Below are positions 15,947 to 24,118 of a stretch of DNA of 47,503 bases, piece after piece. The position numbers were made by a program, and so were the translations under genes. The notes under the pieces are model-generated. The model did not search any database. It worked only from the letters and a program-made list of their open reading frames with translations, and was not told the origin of the DNA. Every line of letters begins with the position of its first letter. Position 1 is the first letter of the stretch. Location of the stretch: the NCBI GenBank assembly GCA_002390045.1, contig DGSB01000017.1:1-47503 (forward strand), read 5' to 3'. The stretch comes from Fibrobacter sp. UBA4373 (GTDB lineage: Bacteria > Fibrobacterota > Fibrobacteria > Fibrobacterales > Fibrobacteraceae).

Positions 15947-15975
15947 AAAAGAGCCTCGCATTCGAGACTCTTTTT
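15947..15975. terminator. Terminator of the pilMNOPQ operon
   Basis: AAAAGAGCCTCG pairs with CGAGACTCTTTT around a CATT loop, with one mismatch. On the minus strand it is followed by a long T run. It lies just downstream of pilQ. Confidence 0.85.
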
Positions 15976-15993
15976 CAAATGAATTGGCGAAAA

Positions 15994-17520
15994 TCAATAT
16001 TCGTCCCAACCGTCTTCCGTAGCAGGAGCAGCTGTTTCTGCTGCAGGAGCTTCCTTTTCCGGAGCTGGAGCCGCCTGCTGAGCCGGGGCCTGTTCTGCAA
16101 CAGGTTTCGCTTCCACAGCCGGAGCCGCCTTGGCAGGCGCAGACTTCGCAGAAACCTGTTCCGCTTCTACAGCCGACACAGCCTTGGTTTTCGGCGGTTC
16201 CGAAAGCGGGAACTTGCCGATGTAATTATGAATAATACGCGGAGTCACAAAGATGACGAGATCGTTTTTGGTCACCGTCTTCTTGGTGTACTTGAAGAGG
16301 TTTCCAAGCACCGGAATATCCATCAGGAACGGAATGCCCGATTCTGTTTCCTGATGTTCGTTACGCGTAAGACCGCCGATCACGACCGTTTCGCCGTCCG
16401 CAACAACCACCTTCGTTTCTGCTTCCTGCTTACTGATCACCACCTGGCCCATTTCGTCATAACGGTAAGAGTCATTCTGCGGATGGAGATCGAGCATAAT
16501 GCGGTTATCACCCGAAACATGCGGAGTTACCGTGAGCTTAATACCGGTTTCCACCATCTGGGTCGAAGATTCGCCGTCGTCGTCAATCACGCGGATCGAG
16601 ATTTCATCACCCATGTAAATCTGGGCTTCGACATTATCCATCGTTGTGATCTGCGGAGTCGCAAGCACTTCCGTCGAAGCGTCCGAAAGGATATTCGCAA
16701 TCGCCACCTGAACGTTATTATCCAAAACGCTTGCAGAAATAGCAGTCGTCGCATTAGCCACGCCCGGAGACACGCCATTGTTCGGGAAAGACTGCATCGC
16801 AACACTTGTACGGGATGCACCGGCAGCGCTTCCGGTCGGCGTTCCAGCAGTACCCGGAGTCAAAGAAGTCGTTCCCATCTTAGCGGACCAATCCACACCG
16901 AGTTCACGGGCAAGGTCGCTAGACACCACCACGAGTTTGGCCGTGATCATGATCTGCAGGGTTTCGACATCCAATTCTTCCAAGGCATTTTCCATTTGAG
17001 AAATGCTCTTTTCGGTATCGTAAACGATGATCGAATTCGTGCGTTCCACGGTCGTAATTTTACCGCGGCTCGTCTTCATCGATTCAAGAACCTTCACCAA
17101 TTCTTCTGCCTTGGCATGTTCCACTTGGAAGTTTTTACGCACAAGCGGAGCATTGTTTTCTTCGGCAGCCTGCTTGTCGGCTAGTTTTTTCTGCTTTTCC
17201 TGATAAGCGGAAGAGCGCTGGACGTAAATGTAATTGTCTTCGATGGTCCAAGTCAGATCATACGTATCGCAAAGCAGCTTCAGCACGTCCTGCCAAGACT
17301 TCTTTGTTACCTGGAGATTCGTGATCTTACCGGAAACATCCGGGGCAAGCACGATATCAACACCTGCCGTCGCGGAAATCGAATGGAAAGCCGTTCCAAA
17401 GTTCATATCGACGAACTTGAAATCGTACAGTCTATTGTTTGGAGAAGCCTCCTGTGCGATCGCCGAAGCAAAGCAGAGCACAATCAGCGCCATCAGTGAA
17501 AATTGAACGATTTTTTTCAT
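15994..17520 (-). CDS. pilQ: Type IV pilus secretin PilQ
   Basis: Outer-membrane secretin through which type IV pili pass, 508 residues. A signal peptide (about 1-22) ends in SAIAQ. A secretin short domain (STN/N0) spans about 32-100, with a KH-like N1 domain at about 130-185. The secretin core lies at about 260-430 and includes EVLATPQITTMDN, GIKLTVTPHVS, VVIGGL and PVLGNLFKYT. The Ala/Pro/Glu-rich tail from about 440 to 508 is probably disordered. It lacks the N-terminal AMIN domain found in many PilQ proteins; an AMIN-like region may sit in the preceding gene. The start overlaps the stop of the pilP-like gene by 4 bp (ATGA). It is the last gene of pilMNOPQ, and a terminator follows. Confidence 0.93.
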   Translation of the reverse strand: MKKIVQFSLMALIVLCFASAIAQEASPNNRLYDFKFVDMNFGTAFHSISATAGVDIVLAPDVSGKITNLQVTKKSWQDVLKLLCDTYDLTWTIEDNYIYVQRSSAYQEKQKKLADKQAAEENNAPLVRKNFQVEHAKAEELVKVLESMKTSRGKITTVERTNSIIVYDTEKSISQMENALEELDVETLQIMITAKLVVVSSDLARELGVDWSAKMGTTSLTPGTAGTPTGSAAGASRTSVAMQSFPNNGVSPGVANATTAISASVLDNNVQVAIANILSDASTEVLATPQITTMDNVEAQIYMGDEISIRVIDDDGESSTQMVETGIKLTVTPHVSGDNRIMLDLHPQNDSYRYDEMGQVVISKQEAETKVVVADGETVVIGGLTRNEHQETESGIPFLMDIPVLGNLFKYTKKTVTKNDLVIFVTPRIIHNYIGKFPLSEPPKTKAVSAVEAEQVSAKSAPAKAAPAVEAKPVAEQAPAQQAAPAPEKEAPAAETAAPATEDGWDEY

Positions 17521-19445
17521 TTCGCGTCTCTCCCATATTTATCGGGCAAACTCATGGAATATCTACGACTTACCCCAAATTCCTGTAACAAGAACAAAAC
17601 ATCGGTCTGAGTAATCTTCAGGACCTTGCCATTCAAAATGCGGTCGCCTTCCTTCACAGCATAAGAAACAGAAGGATTCTTGGTTTCCGCAAGAATTGCC
17701 AGCGGTTCTTCCGATTCCCAAATAATACCGACAAGTTCCACCTGATCGATATTGATACCGTCTTCCATCAGGCCCTTGATTTCGACAAACGGATCACGAC
17801 GGCCGAAGGAACTATAAGACACACGTTCTTCAATCGGATGGTCAAAACGAACCGCATTCGAATCCAGAGTTCCGCCCTTTTCAATGGCAATCTGCTTTAA
17901 GCGTTCCGACTGCACCGCCGAAAGTTCATCCGGGAACGAGACCGAGCGACGGTTCACATAGCCCACCTTGGAACCCAAACGAACCTTGTGATAAAGGCCA
18001 TCCAATTCAATATCTTCGAGATGGGTACCGAATTCCAACGATTCGAGTTCCTGAGCCTTTTCCGAAGGAGAAGCGAGGAACGGAGTCATTTCAGCAACCA
18101 CGATCAAATTGCGGGCCACCGGGCGAAGTCCAAACGACTGCGAAACCGTCACCAGCTGTTTTTTATCCGAATCCATGTTCTTGGAGAAATCCGCAAACGA
18201 TTCCGCCGAAGATGCAGGGTTTCTCCATTGGCGAACAAATACACCTTCCGGCTTAGCCATGTAGCAAATAAAGCCCGGAACCTTCGACTTGTGAGAAATC
18301 TGAAGAATCAGCGTTCCCTTGTAGACGAGGATCATCGGCTGCACATTTTTCTGCAACTGGATCCGAAGCCCAGTCGACATCCAGGTTACCGACTTCACAA
18401 TATTGCTTGTCGAAACATTAAACATCGGCGTCTTTTTCGGGCCAGGAACCGCCACCTGAATAATCGAAGACTTCTCACGGTTCTGCACCATCGAAAGATC
18501 GATATCGGCATCCGTATCAATCCGGAACTGTTCAATCCCGTTTCCTTGGATTCCGGTCATTCCTTGAATGCCTTCAATCAAAGCGGAAACGACTTTCTTC
18601 TGAGCCTGTTCCTTTTCTTCACGAATACTATCCAAGCGAGCCTGCTTTACAGCGGCAATGCTATCGGCCTTCGCCTTTTTGTCCGCTTCCGCCTTTGCCT
18701 TGGCGGCCTTTAGACTGTCGGCTTTTGCCTTCTTGGCCTGAGCGATGCTATCGGCCTTCGCCTTCTTGTCCGCTTCCGCCTTTGCCTTGGCGGCCTTCAG
18801 ACTGTCGGCTTTTGCCTTCTTGGCCTGAGCGATGCTATCGGCCTTCGCCTTCTTGTCCGCTTCCGCTTTTGCCTTGGCGGTCTTCACGCTGTCGGCTTTT
18901 GCCTTCTTGGCCTGAGCGATGCTATCTTCAATCGCCTTCTTTTCGGCTGCGGACTTTGCCTGGAAAGCCTTTACGCTGTCCGCCTTAGACTTCTTATCGA
19001 CAGCAGCCTTCTTTGCCGCCACTTTTTGAAGTGACCATGCCGAGCTTTTTACCTTCGGAAGAGAAATGACAAAGTTCTTTCCCTTAGAAAGGCTTACCGG
19101 ATTCTTTTCGCTGTGGATATCTGGGCCCACAGTAAATTCAAAATTCAAAAGAGGCACCTTGAACGATGCATCGGTGTAAACGCGCACATCGCGAATGCCT
19201 TTGGAATCCGAATCCAGCGCATAAAAATCTTCGCCCAAAGCGAATTTCGTATCCGAAAATCCAATGGTCAATTTATGCGTACTCGCATCGAACTTTTGGA
19301 AGAAGTTCGGCAGTTGCTTCGCCGACGAGAACTGGAACTTCAGAGAGCAATCCTTGGCCCCGCAAGAATAGTCCACATTCTTGATTTCTGCAGCAAGCGC
19401 AAAAACGGACGAAAGGGAGAGAAGGAGCAGCAATTTTTTCATCAT
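17517..19445 (-). CDS. pilP: PilP-like pilus assembly protein with AMIN-like region and Lys/Ala repeats
   Basis: A 642-residue exported protein in the pilP position. A signal peptide (1-18) is followed by an AMIN-like beta domain (about 20-125), then a highly charged Lys/Ala/Asp/Ser helical repeat region (about 140-280) encoded partly by 87-bp tandem repeats. A second AMIN-like beta region spans about 310-400, and a PilP-type C-terminal domain opens with GRRDPFVEIKG near 550. PilP normally is a lipoprotein of about 180 residues linking PilN/PilO to the secretin; this one is more than three times larger. There is no lipobox, and the signal ends in ALAAE. It overlaps pilO by 4 bp and pilQ by 4 bp. 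It probably spans the periplasm with the long charged helix. The PilP call rests on RRDPF, on the C-terminal pattern and on position. Confidence 0.78.
   Translation of the reverse strand: MMKKLLLLLSLSSVFALAAEIKNVDYSCGAKDCSLKFQFSSAKQLPNFFQKFDASTHKLTIGFSDTKFALGEDFYALDSDSKGIRDVRVYTDASFKVPLLNFEFTVGPDIHSEKNPVSLSKGKNFVISLPKVKSSAWSLQKVAAKKAAVDKKSKADSVKAFQAKSAAEKKAIEDSIAQAKKAKADSVKTAKAKAEADKKAKADSIAQAKKAKADSLKAAKAKAEADKKAKADSIAQAKKAKADSLKAAKAKAEADKKAKADSIAAVKQARLDSIREEKEQAQKKVVSALIEGIQGMTGIQGNGIEQFRIDTDADIDLSMVQNREKSSIIQVAVPGPKKTPMFNVSTSNIVKSVTWMSTGLRIQLQKNVQPMILVYKGTLILQISHKSKVPGFICYMAKPEGVFVRQWRNPASSAESFADFSKNMDSDKKQLVTVSQSFGLRPVARNLIVVAEMTPFLASPSEKAQELESLEFGTHLEDIELDGLYHKVRLGSKVGYVNRRSVSFPDELSAVQSERLKQIAIEKGGTLDSNAVRFDHPIEERVSYSSFGRRDPFVEIKGLMEDGINIDQVELVGIIWESEEPLAILAETKNPSVSYAVKEGDRILNGKVLKITQTDVLFLLQEFGVSRRYSMSLPDKYGRDAK
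18661..18921. repeat. 87-bp tandem repeat (3 units) inside the pilP-like gene
   Basis: Near-identical units begin at 18661, 18748 and 18835, each encoding 29 residues rich in Lys, Ala, Asp and Ser (motifs KAKADS and AKAEADKK). The period is in frame, so unit-number changes would lengthen or shorten the helix without a frameshift. Confidence 0.88.
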
Positions 19446-20041
19446 TGGGCAACCTTCTTGGATGTATAGGTGGTCAAATTAAACGACACCGAAATCGTAA
19501 TCGGAGTCCAGCCGTGGGATTCCGCTTTTTCGATTTCCTGTTTGATTCCCGAGTAACGGGAAATCTTCAAATCGGTAATCGCTGTCGGATAATTGAAGTT
19601 CGCAATTTCAGCAAACAGATATCCGAGCATATGGTAACCTGCGTTGACAGCCACCGAATAACGGTGTTCAAAGAAATATTCCCTTTCGGAACGCGGTCCC
19701 GGGCTGAACTTCTGTATTTGGACGCCAGCACTGCGAAGAACGGCATAAAGGTCCTGCAAACGCATCGGAACCTTTTCTTCTTCCGGGAACATTTCCTTTA
19801 AGCGTTCGAATTCGTTTTCTGCAGCAACGAGTTCCGCTTCAAGCTTTGCAATACGGCCCTTTTGAACATTGATTTTCGAAAGTTCCGCTTCGGCTTGGCG
19901 AAGTTCGCTTTCTAGGCGCTGCTCTTCTAGCGTAAACGGTTCCCACATATACGTATAAACGAAATATGCCCCTGCAAGAATCAGCAGCGAGACAACCAGC
20001 GCATAGATGGTCTTTTTGTCTTTAAAATCGATCGCTTGCAT
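19442..20041 (-). CDS. pilO: Type IV pilus inner-membrane protein PilO
   Basis: A 199-residue bitopic protein of the pilus alignment complex. It has a short cytoplasmic N-terminus, one membrane helix (about 11-31), a periplasmic coiled coil rich in Glu/Leu (about 38-85), and a ferredoxin-like periplasmic domain. The region from FSPGP to FNYPTAITDLKI is typical of PilO. It partners PilN and PilP between the inner membrane and the secretin. The start overlaps the pilN stop by one base (TAATG), and the stop overlaps the pilP-like start by four, so translation is probably coupled. The length is normal for the family. Confidence 0.9.
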   Translation of the reverse strand: MQAIDFKDKKTIYALVVSLLILAGAYFVYTYMWEPFTLEEQRLESELRQAEAELSKINVQKGRIAKLEAELVAAENEFERLKEMFPEEEKVPMRLQDLYAVLRSAGVQIQKFSPGPRSEREYFFEHRYSVAVNAGYHMLGYLFAEIANFNYPTAITDLKISRYSGIKQEIEKAESHGWTPITISVSFNLTTYTSKKVAQ

Positions 20042-20652
20042 TATTTCGCCCCTCCTTCCAAACCGAGGTCCGGATTAATGCTTGCCTTGATGACAAAGCT
20101 ATAAGCTTCTTCGCCGTCGATTTTCGTTGTCGAAATATCGGTCAACGAAACCGATTTGAAACTAGCCTGTTTTTCCAGTTTCACCATGTATTCCGCCACT
20201 TCTGAAAAATCATACGTGACACCGCGAAGTTCCATGTCAAGCGGAGACACTTGATTCAACGAAACAAGCCACATATTTGGCGGCATCATCGACGAAATAT
20301 TTTCGAACAAAATAACCCAACGTTTTTTACTGACTTGAATCGACTTCAAACCGGTATTCTTTTGGGCAATGACTTTCAGCTTGCCATCCAACGTGGTAAT
20401 CTTATTCAAAATCGGGCGCTGCTTTTCGACTTCGGCCCGCGTCGTATCCAAGCGTCCCTGAAGATCCTGAGTCGTTTCCGAAATGTAAGATTGAACCATG
20501 AACACCGCGAACAAGGCGACGATCAAGGCAATTGTCGGCCAAACGATTCGGCGGTCGACAATCCACGACAAGTCGAGCTTGGTCTGCCGGTTTTCAGCAG
20601 GCAACAAGTTAATTTCTACGCAAAGCGCTTTCTTTTTTCCCTTAGCAGCCAT
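20041..20652 (-). CDS. pilN: Type IV pilus assembly protein PilN
   Basis: A 203-residue bitopic membrane protein. The N-terminal EINLLPAENR motif is the segment that PilN inserts into the PilM groove. A membrane helix lies at about 35-55 (IALIVALFAVFMVQ), followed by a periplasmic coiled coil and a ferredoxin-like domain with WLVSLNQVSPLDMELRGVT. It links cytoplasmic PilM to periplasmic PilO and PilP. The ATG immediately follows the pilM stop (TAAATG). The length is typical. Confidence 0.92.
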   Translation of the reverse strand: MAAKGKKKALCVEINLLPAENRQTKLDLSWIVDRRIVWPTIALIVALFAVFMVQSYISETTQDLQGRLDTTRAEVEKQRPILNKITTLDGKLKVIAQKNTGLKSIQVSKKRWVILFENISSMMPPNMWLVSLNQVSPLDMELRGVTYDFSEVAEYMVKLEKQASFKSVSLTDISTTKIDGEEAYSFVIKASINPDLGLEGGAK

Positions 20653-21744
20653 TTAGAACTTCCTTAAAGCAAGTCCCAGTGCGGGAGCGTAAACATTCGA
20701 GAGTCCTAACGCCATCCCTTCTTCACCGGCGACACCCGGTTCACAAGGAATTCTCGCGAACGGATTCAGCATTTCACATTCAATGGAAAGCTTTTCCTTG
20801 AGATAATCACAGATGTTCGGCAAGTTCGCTCCGCCGCCACATACCAGAAGACGCACCGGTTTCTCTCCGGATTCACTTGTCGAGAAGTAGCGAATTCCGA
20901 ATTCGACAGAGCTCACCACTTCTTCGTAAGCGAGCTGCAATGCGGATTCCACTTCTGCCACGGAGCGGTCCTGGACCATCGTCAAGTCATTTTTTTCAAA
21001 CATTTCATGGCAGGTATTTTCGTCAATTCCCAAGTGACGGTTCAACGTCGAAATAACAGAATCCACCGAACCACTAGTCAAGGTCCGGACAGAATGGAAC
21101 TGGCCACCATGAATAAAGGTCATCGTCGACTTCTTTTCTCCGATGTCCAAAAGTGCAACCGTCTCCTGAAGGCGATCTTCCGGAATCGTCGCCACGTAGG
21201 CGTTCGCAATGCCGAAGACGTCGACATCAATTGCCGTCAGCTTGTAATCGGCAACAGAAAAGAGCTTTGCGTAATCCGTCAAAATCTTGTTTTTTGCAGC
21301 GACGACCAAGGACTTGACTTCGCCCTTGCCATCCCGCTCAATCACCTGGTAATCGAGCATGATGTCCTGGTCATCAAACGGAGGTTTTGCCTGGGCCGTT
21401 TGGACAATGATCGCATCTTCATTGCCATTCTTAGGAACTTTGGCCACACTCTTATCGGCAAGCACACCGGCAGACCAGCCGATGGACGCTACCAGATCAT
21501 CCTTGGCAATATCCGGGAAGTTGCGCGTCATCAAACGTACAATCGCCTCGCGGAGCTTTGCTTCATCTTGGATTTCATTATCCGCGAAAGCTCCTTCCGG
21601 GGTCGGTTCCATGTCCACAGCCATAATACTGCGAGAATTTCCTCGTCCATGATGCACACGGACGACCTTAATACGATAATGACCGATGTCAACGCCAATC
21701 GTTTGACGTTCACCTCGAATTTTAGCGATAAGATCCAATGCCAA
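20653..21744 (-). CDS. pilM: Type IV pilus actin-like ATPase PilM
   Basis: A cytoplasmic actin-fold protein of about 363 residues that anchors the pilus alignment complex. The phosphate-1 motif GVDIGHYRIKVV lies near the N-terminus, the adenosine-type motif VCGGGANLPNI near residue 305, and the internal ALLDIGEKKSTMTF strand pair near 190. The start is placed at TTG 21744, because AGAGG is then about 6 nt upstream; a TTG at 21762 lies in front of that site and is less likely. First gene of pilMNOPQ, with a consensus promoter at 21783-21811. Confidence 0.92.
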   Translation of the reverse strand: MALDLIAKIRGERQTIGVDIGHYRIKVVRVHHGRGNSRSIMAVDMEPTPEGAFADNEIQDEAKLREAIVRLMTRNFPDIAKDDLVASIGWSAGVLADKSVAKVPKNGNEDAIIVQTAQAKPPFDDQDIMLDYQVIERDGKGEVKSLVVAAKNKILTDYAKLFSVADYKLTAIDVDVFGIANAYVATIPEDRLQETVALLDIGEKKSTMTFIHGGQFHSVRTLTSGSVDSVISTLNRHLGIDENTCHEMFEKNDLTMVQDRSVAEVESALQLAYEEVVSSVEFGIRYFSTSESGEKPVRLLVCGGGANLPNICDYLKEKLSIECEMLNPFARIPCEPGVAGEEGMALGLSNVYAPALGLALRKF

Positions 21745-21782
21745 AATAAAACCTCTACCCAAAGAATTTCGGGACTAATTTA

Positions 21783-21811
21783 ATTCTACCTTTCAAAAAG
21801 CGCAATGTCAA
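21783..21811 (-). promoter_or_regulatory. Consensus sigma-70 promoter of pilMNOPQ
   Basis: On the minus strand: TTGACA (21811-21806), exactly 17 bp, then TAGAAT (21788-21783). The predicted transcript starts near 21775 and gives a leader of about 30 nt carrying AGAGG before the TTG start of pilM. Confidence 0.82.
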
Positions 21812-21868
21812 TAGGATTTTCCCTAACTGCTTGAAAAAACAACCACTTAGGGCAATTTTCCGTCCTCA

Positions 21869-22873
21869 CTAAGATACTTTTTGTGCACGTCTTTCCTGGA
21901 AAATATACTGCAAGACATGCTCCTGCGTTTCGCTAAAATCGCCCATAAAAGAGGCGCTATGTGCCACTCCTCCCATTTTCTCGTCAAGCAGTCCCTTATG
22001 CAATTGGCGCAAAATTCGAATCTGCAATTTTTCTTCGCCAAAACCTGGAAGATGAAATTGTATCCGAACCAGCGAATTTTCGGGCACCTGCTCCGGAAGC
22101 GACAAAAGGATACCGCCTGCAGAGAGGTCTACCAAAAAACCATCCATCTTTTTTTCACCATATTCCAGATGAACCGGGAAATGGACGGCAAGACGTAGCC
22201 AACGGCGCAGCTGTTCCTTATGCAATTTTATCGAATGCTTCAAAAGCATCGTATTTTCACGAATTCCAATGACATTGACCTTGGTAGAATAAACGGCCTC
22301 CCCTGGAATATTCAAACGGACAAGCACCTTTTCCCCGACAAGGGATTCGGAAAGGAACAAGTCCTTCCGCTGCACGCCCCAGCAGACTTCATTCATAAAA
22401 TTGATCTGCGTATGGACCGTCTGTTCAACGCCTTTACTCTTTGGAAGGACGATCGTTGCTTCCTTTCCTACCGAAAATTGCCGCGTCGAAACGCAGGAAT
22501 ATTGCACCGCTTTATCCAAGTGTCCCAATTTTTTTCGAAGCGTCGCAATCAAATGCCGATCCGTCGGAGAAATATTCGCAACCCCTCCATTTAGCTTGTA
22601 CACAAAATTCACAGCTTCTTCAAAAAGAAGCGGTGAATTGAGCACGGAATCCTTATTCGAAAAAGAAGACTGACGCACCAACCGTTCGAGCATCATCCGT
22701 TCTTTTTCGTCCAAGTTCAGCGATTTGATTTTTTCTTCAAACTTGTCGGTGGCAAACATGACACCGATTTCTCTCCGGCGATTGCTCCGGCTAATTTCAA
22801 TTAGAACGACAAGGATCAATCCAAGCGTTCCAATAGAAAAAATCCAACCTAGCGTATCGACGGAAAGAATCAA
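21869..22873 (-). CDS. Membrane-anchored PilZ-domain protein (c-di-GMP receptor)
   Basis: A 334-residue protein. One membrane helix (about 8-27) is followed by a basic RSNRRR stop-transfer stretch, then a helical linker and a degenerate beta domain (about 130-215). A C-terminal PilZ domain from about 220 contains RRWLR (the RxxxR arginines) and, about 20 residues later, DLSAGG (DxSxxG), both needed to bind cyclic di-GMP. The layout resembles YcgR-type two-domain proteins with a membrane anchor. The start lies 3 bp after the stop of the degenerate dihydroorotase, so it is probably in the pyrR-pyrB operon. It also immediately precedes the pil operon promoter, suggesting a link to pilus control. 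Confidence 0.85.
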   Translation of the reverse strand: MILSVDTLGWIFSIGTLGLILVVLIEISRSNRRREIGVMFATDKFEEKIKSLNLDEKERMMLERLVRQSSFSNKDSVLNSPLLFEEAVNFVYKLNGGVANISPTDRHLIATLRKKLGHLDKAVQYSCVSTRQFSVGKEATIVLPKSKGVEQTVHTQINFMNEVCWGVQRKDLFLSESLVGEKVLVRLNIPGEAVYSTKVNVIGIRENTMLLKHSIKLHKEQLRRWLRLAVHFPVHLEYGEKKMDGFLVDLSAGGILLSLPEQVPENSLVRIQFHLPGFGEEKLQIRILRQLHKGLLDEKMGGVAHSASFMGDFSETQEHVLQYIFQERRAQKVS

Positions 22874-22876
22874 GAA

Positions 22877-24118
22877 TTACCCCCACATTCCTGCGATGTA
22901 GGCACCCAGGATTTCTCCAGAAAGCGTCTCTCCAAGGAATGGCGAGTTTTCAACTCCACCGGCAAAAGTCTTTGACGTGACTTTCGTAGATCCTTCCGGA
23001 TTGAACACGACAAGGGACGCCTTCTTTCCCGGAGCAAGATTAACCACTTCGGCGCCGGCGATTTCGGCCGGCTTGGAAGAGAGAACTTCCACGGCACGCT
23101 TGTCTCCAAGACGGGCTGTTAATTTGTTCCACAAAGCCGGAAGAGCAATTTCAAGAGAAATTGCGCCCGGGACAGCGTCTTCGAAATTCACTTCCTTGTC
23201 TTCGCGATGGACCGGGAAGTGGTTGATGCTTACCGCCTGAATGGTTCCATCCGCCAAAGCTTCCCAAAGAGCTTCTTTGTCCGATGCGGAACGTACCGGC
23301 GGATGCAGGTTCAAGCTTGTATTCAAAGAAGAAACGTCTTCATCGCAGAAAAGCAAGTGGTGAATATCTACGTCGCAAGTGACATCGACACCCATTTCGC
23401 GGAAACGGCGAATCAAGTCCAAAGCCGATTTCGAAGTGACCTGCTTGATGTGCATCGGCACACCCAACCAGCGGGCCATTTCCAAAAGCGAAAAGAGCGG
23501 AATCGTTTCTGCCTGTTCAGGAATTCCCTTCATGCCAATCATGTCGGAGAAGTTGCCTTCATTCACATAGCCACCATGTGCCAAGGAATAATCATACGGC
23601 AAGAAGAAGAAACGCTTCTTTGTCATGGCACCGTATTCGAGGCAAAGACGAAGGAATCGCATGGATCCAAAAGCCTTATTGCCATCGCCAAAGCCAGCAA
23701 CGCCGCCATCGGCAAGCTCACGCATTTCTGCAAGAGCCTTCGCTTCATAATCCTGATTGATTGCACCCAGGACTTGAATGTCAAAACCGTGATATCCGAG
23801 AGCCGCTTTTTCGGCAACCAAACGCTGAATTCCATCGACCGGATTCGCGGAGCTTTCGTAAAGTCCGCCATAGAATCCGCCACGGCGCATTGCACGGAAT
23901 CCGGAGCGATACGTATAAATGTCATCGCGTTTTGGTTCTTGGAAGTCAATGCCCAAGGCAAAAAGCGCCGGAATAGCAAGCGCTCCGTTTGCGTCTACAA
24001 CCGGAGTTCCTTCCGGAGCGGAATCACGCCAAAAACCATCGACGATAGCGAGAGTTGTCGCCGCTTCAAATTGACCGTTCACAAAAGGACGGACATTTTT
24101 CAAAATCACATTATCCAT
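22877..24118 (-). CDS. Degenerate dihydroorotase homologue (PyrC-like, probably non-catalytic)
   Basis: A 413-residue amidohydrolase-fold protein with the layout of class I dihydroorotase, next to pyrB. The metal ligands are gone. The HxH after the first strand is G56-I-D58 (ALGIDFQEP). The later HxED-type histidine site reads PYDY, the HIxHVST histidine is Gln (MHIKQVTS), and the catalytic TDHAPH reads SINHFPVH. Inactive homologues of this kind, encoded beside pyrB, serve as structural partners of aspartate carbamoyltransferase in several bacteria. The ATG at 24118 is preferred over GTG at 24124 because GGGAGG is then at proper spacing. It overlaps pyrB by 8 bp. An active pyrC is expected elsewhere in the genome. 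Confidence 0.85.
   Translation of the reverse strand: MDNVILKNVRPFVNGQFEAATTLAIVDGFWRDSAPEGTPVVDANGALAIPALFALGIDFQEPKRDDIYTYRSGFRAMRRGGFYGGLYESSANPVDGIQRLVAEKAALGYHGFDIQVLGAINQDYEAKALAEMRELADGGVAGFGDGNKAFGSMRFLRLCLEYGAMTKKRFFFLPYDYSLAHGGYVNEGNFSDMIGMKGIPEQAETIPLFSLLEMARWLGVPMHIKQVTSKSALDLIRRFREMGVDVTCDVDIHHLLFCDEDVSSLNTSLNLHPPVRSASDKEALWEALADGTIQAVSINHFPVHREDKEVNFEDAVPGAISLEIALPALWNKLTARLGDKRAVEVLSSKPAEIAGAEVVNLAPGKKASLVVFNPEGSTKVTSKTFAGGVENSPFLGETLSGEILGAYIAGMWG

Noticed and set aside
15994..17184. 401-codon plus-strand ORF over pilQ
   Set aside because: It is antisense to a clear secretin. Its Arg/Ser/His-rich composition is what the reverse complement of the PilQ Ala/Pro tail would give.
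18661..18921. CRISPR array
   Set aside because: Units are contiguous 87-bp tandem copies in a coding frame, with no unique spacers.
21745..21762. TTG at 21762 as the pilM start
   Set aside because: The AGAGG ribosome-binding site lies downstream of it. The TTG at 21744 follows that site at normal spacing.
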